From Gemmatimonadota bacterium (GTDB lineage: Bacteria; GCA-2686955), in contig NYZA01000252.1 in assembly GCA_002686955.1 (NCBI GenBank), positions 1-18,591 on the forward strand: a stretch of DNA of 18,591 bases. The letters run 5' to 3'. A model generated the notes under the pieces. It was not told where the DNA came from and searched no databases. It saw only the letters and a list, made by a program, of their open reading frames with translations. The first letter of the stretch is position 1; each line of letters starts with the position of its first letter. Both the position numbers and the translations under genes were made by a program. Positions 18,359 through 18,591 of the stretch are shown here, in pieces.

Positions 18359-18591
18359 GACGCCCGCCTGCGACTGCACGACCCCGGCGGGGACCGGGAG
18401 GTCCCGCTGGCCGACTTCTTCCAGGGATACTATGAGGTGGACAAGGGGCCGGCCGAAATCCTGACGGGGGTCTTCGTTCCTCCGCCCCCGGAGGACTCGC
18501 GGGGGATCTACCTCAAGTTTGTCGGCAACGCCGCGGCCGATTGGCCGATCCTGGCCGTGGCCGCTCTTGTCCGAACCGCCCCGGGCGGCGA
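18350..18591 (+). CDS. Partial molybdopterin-dehydrogenase FAD-binding subunit
   Basis: An internal fragment of about 80 codons running off the right edge. It reads A-L-D-A-R-L-R-L, R-E-V-P-L-A-D-F-F-Q-G-Y, E-I-L-T-G-V-F-V-P, Y-L-K-F and D-W-P-I-L-A-V-A-A. This is the order seen in the FAD-binding (medium) subunit of xanthine dehydrogenase, CO dehydrogenase and 4-hydroxybenzoyl-CoA reductase type enzymes, after the flavin-binding half. The N-terminal half, with its FAD motifs and the T-x-G-G-N region, is missing. An ATG at 18290 is in frame, but the 20 codons between it and 18350 are antisense to the peroxiredoxin-like fragment and do not look like this family, so it is not the true start. 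G+C is visibly higher than in the protease gene. Substrate cannot be told. Confidence 0.65.
   Translation, partial: MALDARLRLHDPGGDREVPLADFFQGYYEVDKGPAEILTGVFVPPPPEDSRGIYLKFVGNAAADWPILAVAALVRTAPGG

Overview
The window (about 60% G+C by eye) is mostly housekeeping DNA from a bacterium, probably an uncultured lineage of the FCB/Gemmatimonadota/Eisenbacteria kind. That placement is inference. It rests on a DUF2723/TMEM260-like membrane glycosyltransferase with a TPR tail, a secreted subtilase, a BtpA/SgcQ-family TIM-barrel protein and a bacterial SMC. There is no rRNA, no recognisable tRNA, no CRISPR array, no transposase and no phage gene.

Layout. Bases 1-290 hold no convincing gene but contain several small hairpins. 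A minus-strand RNHCP-domain zinc-ribbon protein (291-629) is divergent from a putative lipoprotein (691-1536). The lipoprotein converges, with a 9 bp gap, on a large minus-strand DUF2723 membrane protein (1546-4197). Divergent from that is carA-carB (4420-8786), a tight two-gene operon for both subunits of carbamoyl-phosphate synthase (pyrimidine and arginine synthesis). A minus-strand run follows: smc (12394-16098), leuS (9689-12166) and a btpA-like gene (8857-9702) whose start overlaps the leuS stop. A secreted S8 serine protease (16304-18175) is divergent from smc.

Two unrelated palindromic elements sit exactly in intergenic gaps. One of about 91 bp lies between the convergent carB and btpA genes. 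One of about 191 bp lies between smc and leuS and has 24 bp terminal inverted repeats with a single mismatch. Both look like MITE- or REP-type elements, or large terminator/attenuator structures.

The last 240 bases do not fit what precedes them. A minus-strand C-terminal fragment of a peroxiredoxin-like (AhpC/TSA) protein and a plus-strand internal fragment of a molybdopterin-dehydrogenase FAD-binding subunit meet head to head at about 18350-18358. Neither has its N-terminal part. This looks like a misassembly near a contig end, or else a real recombination junction. I see no clear multi-gene undescribed system here; the most interesting items are the two palindromes and this junction.
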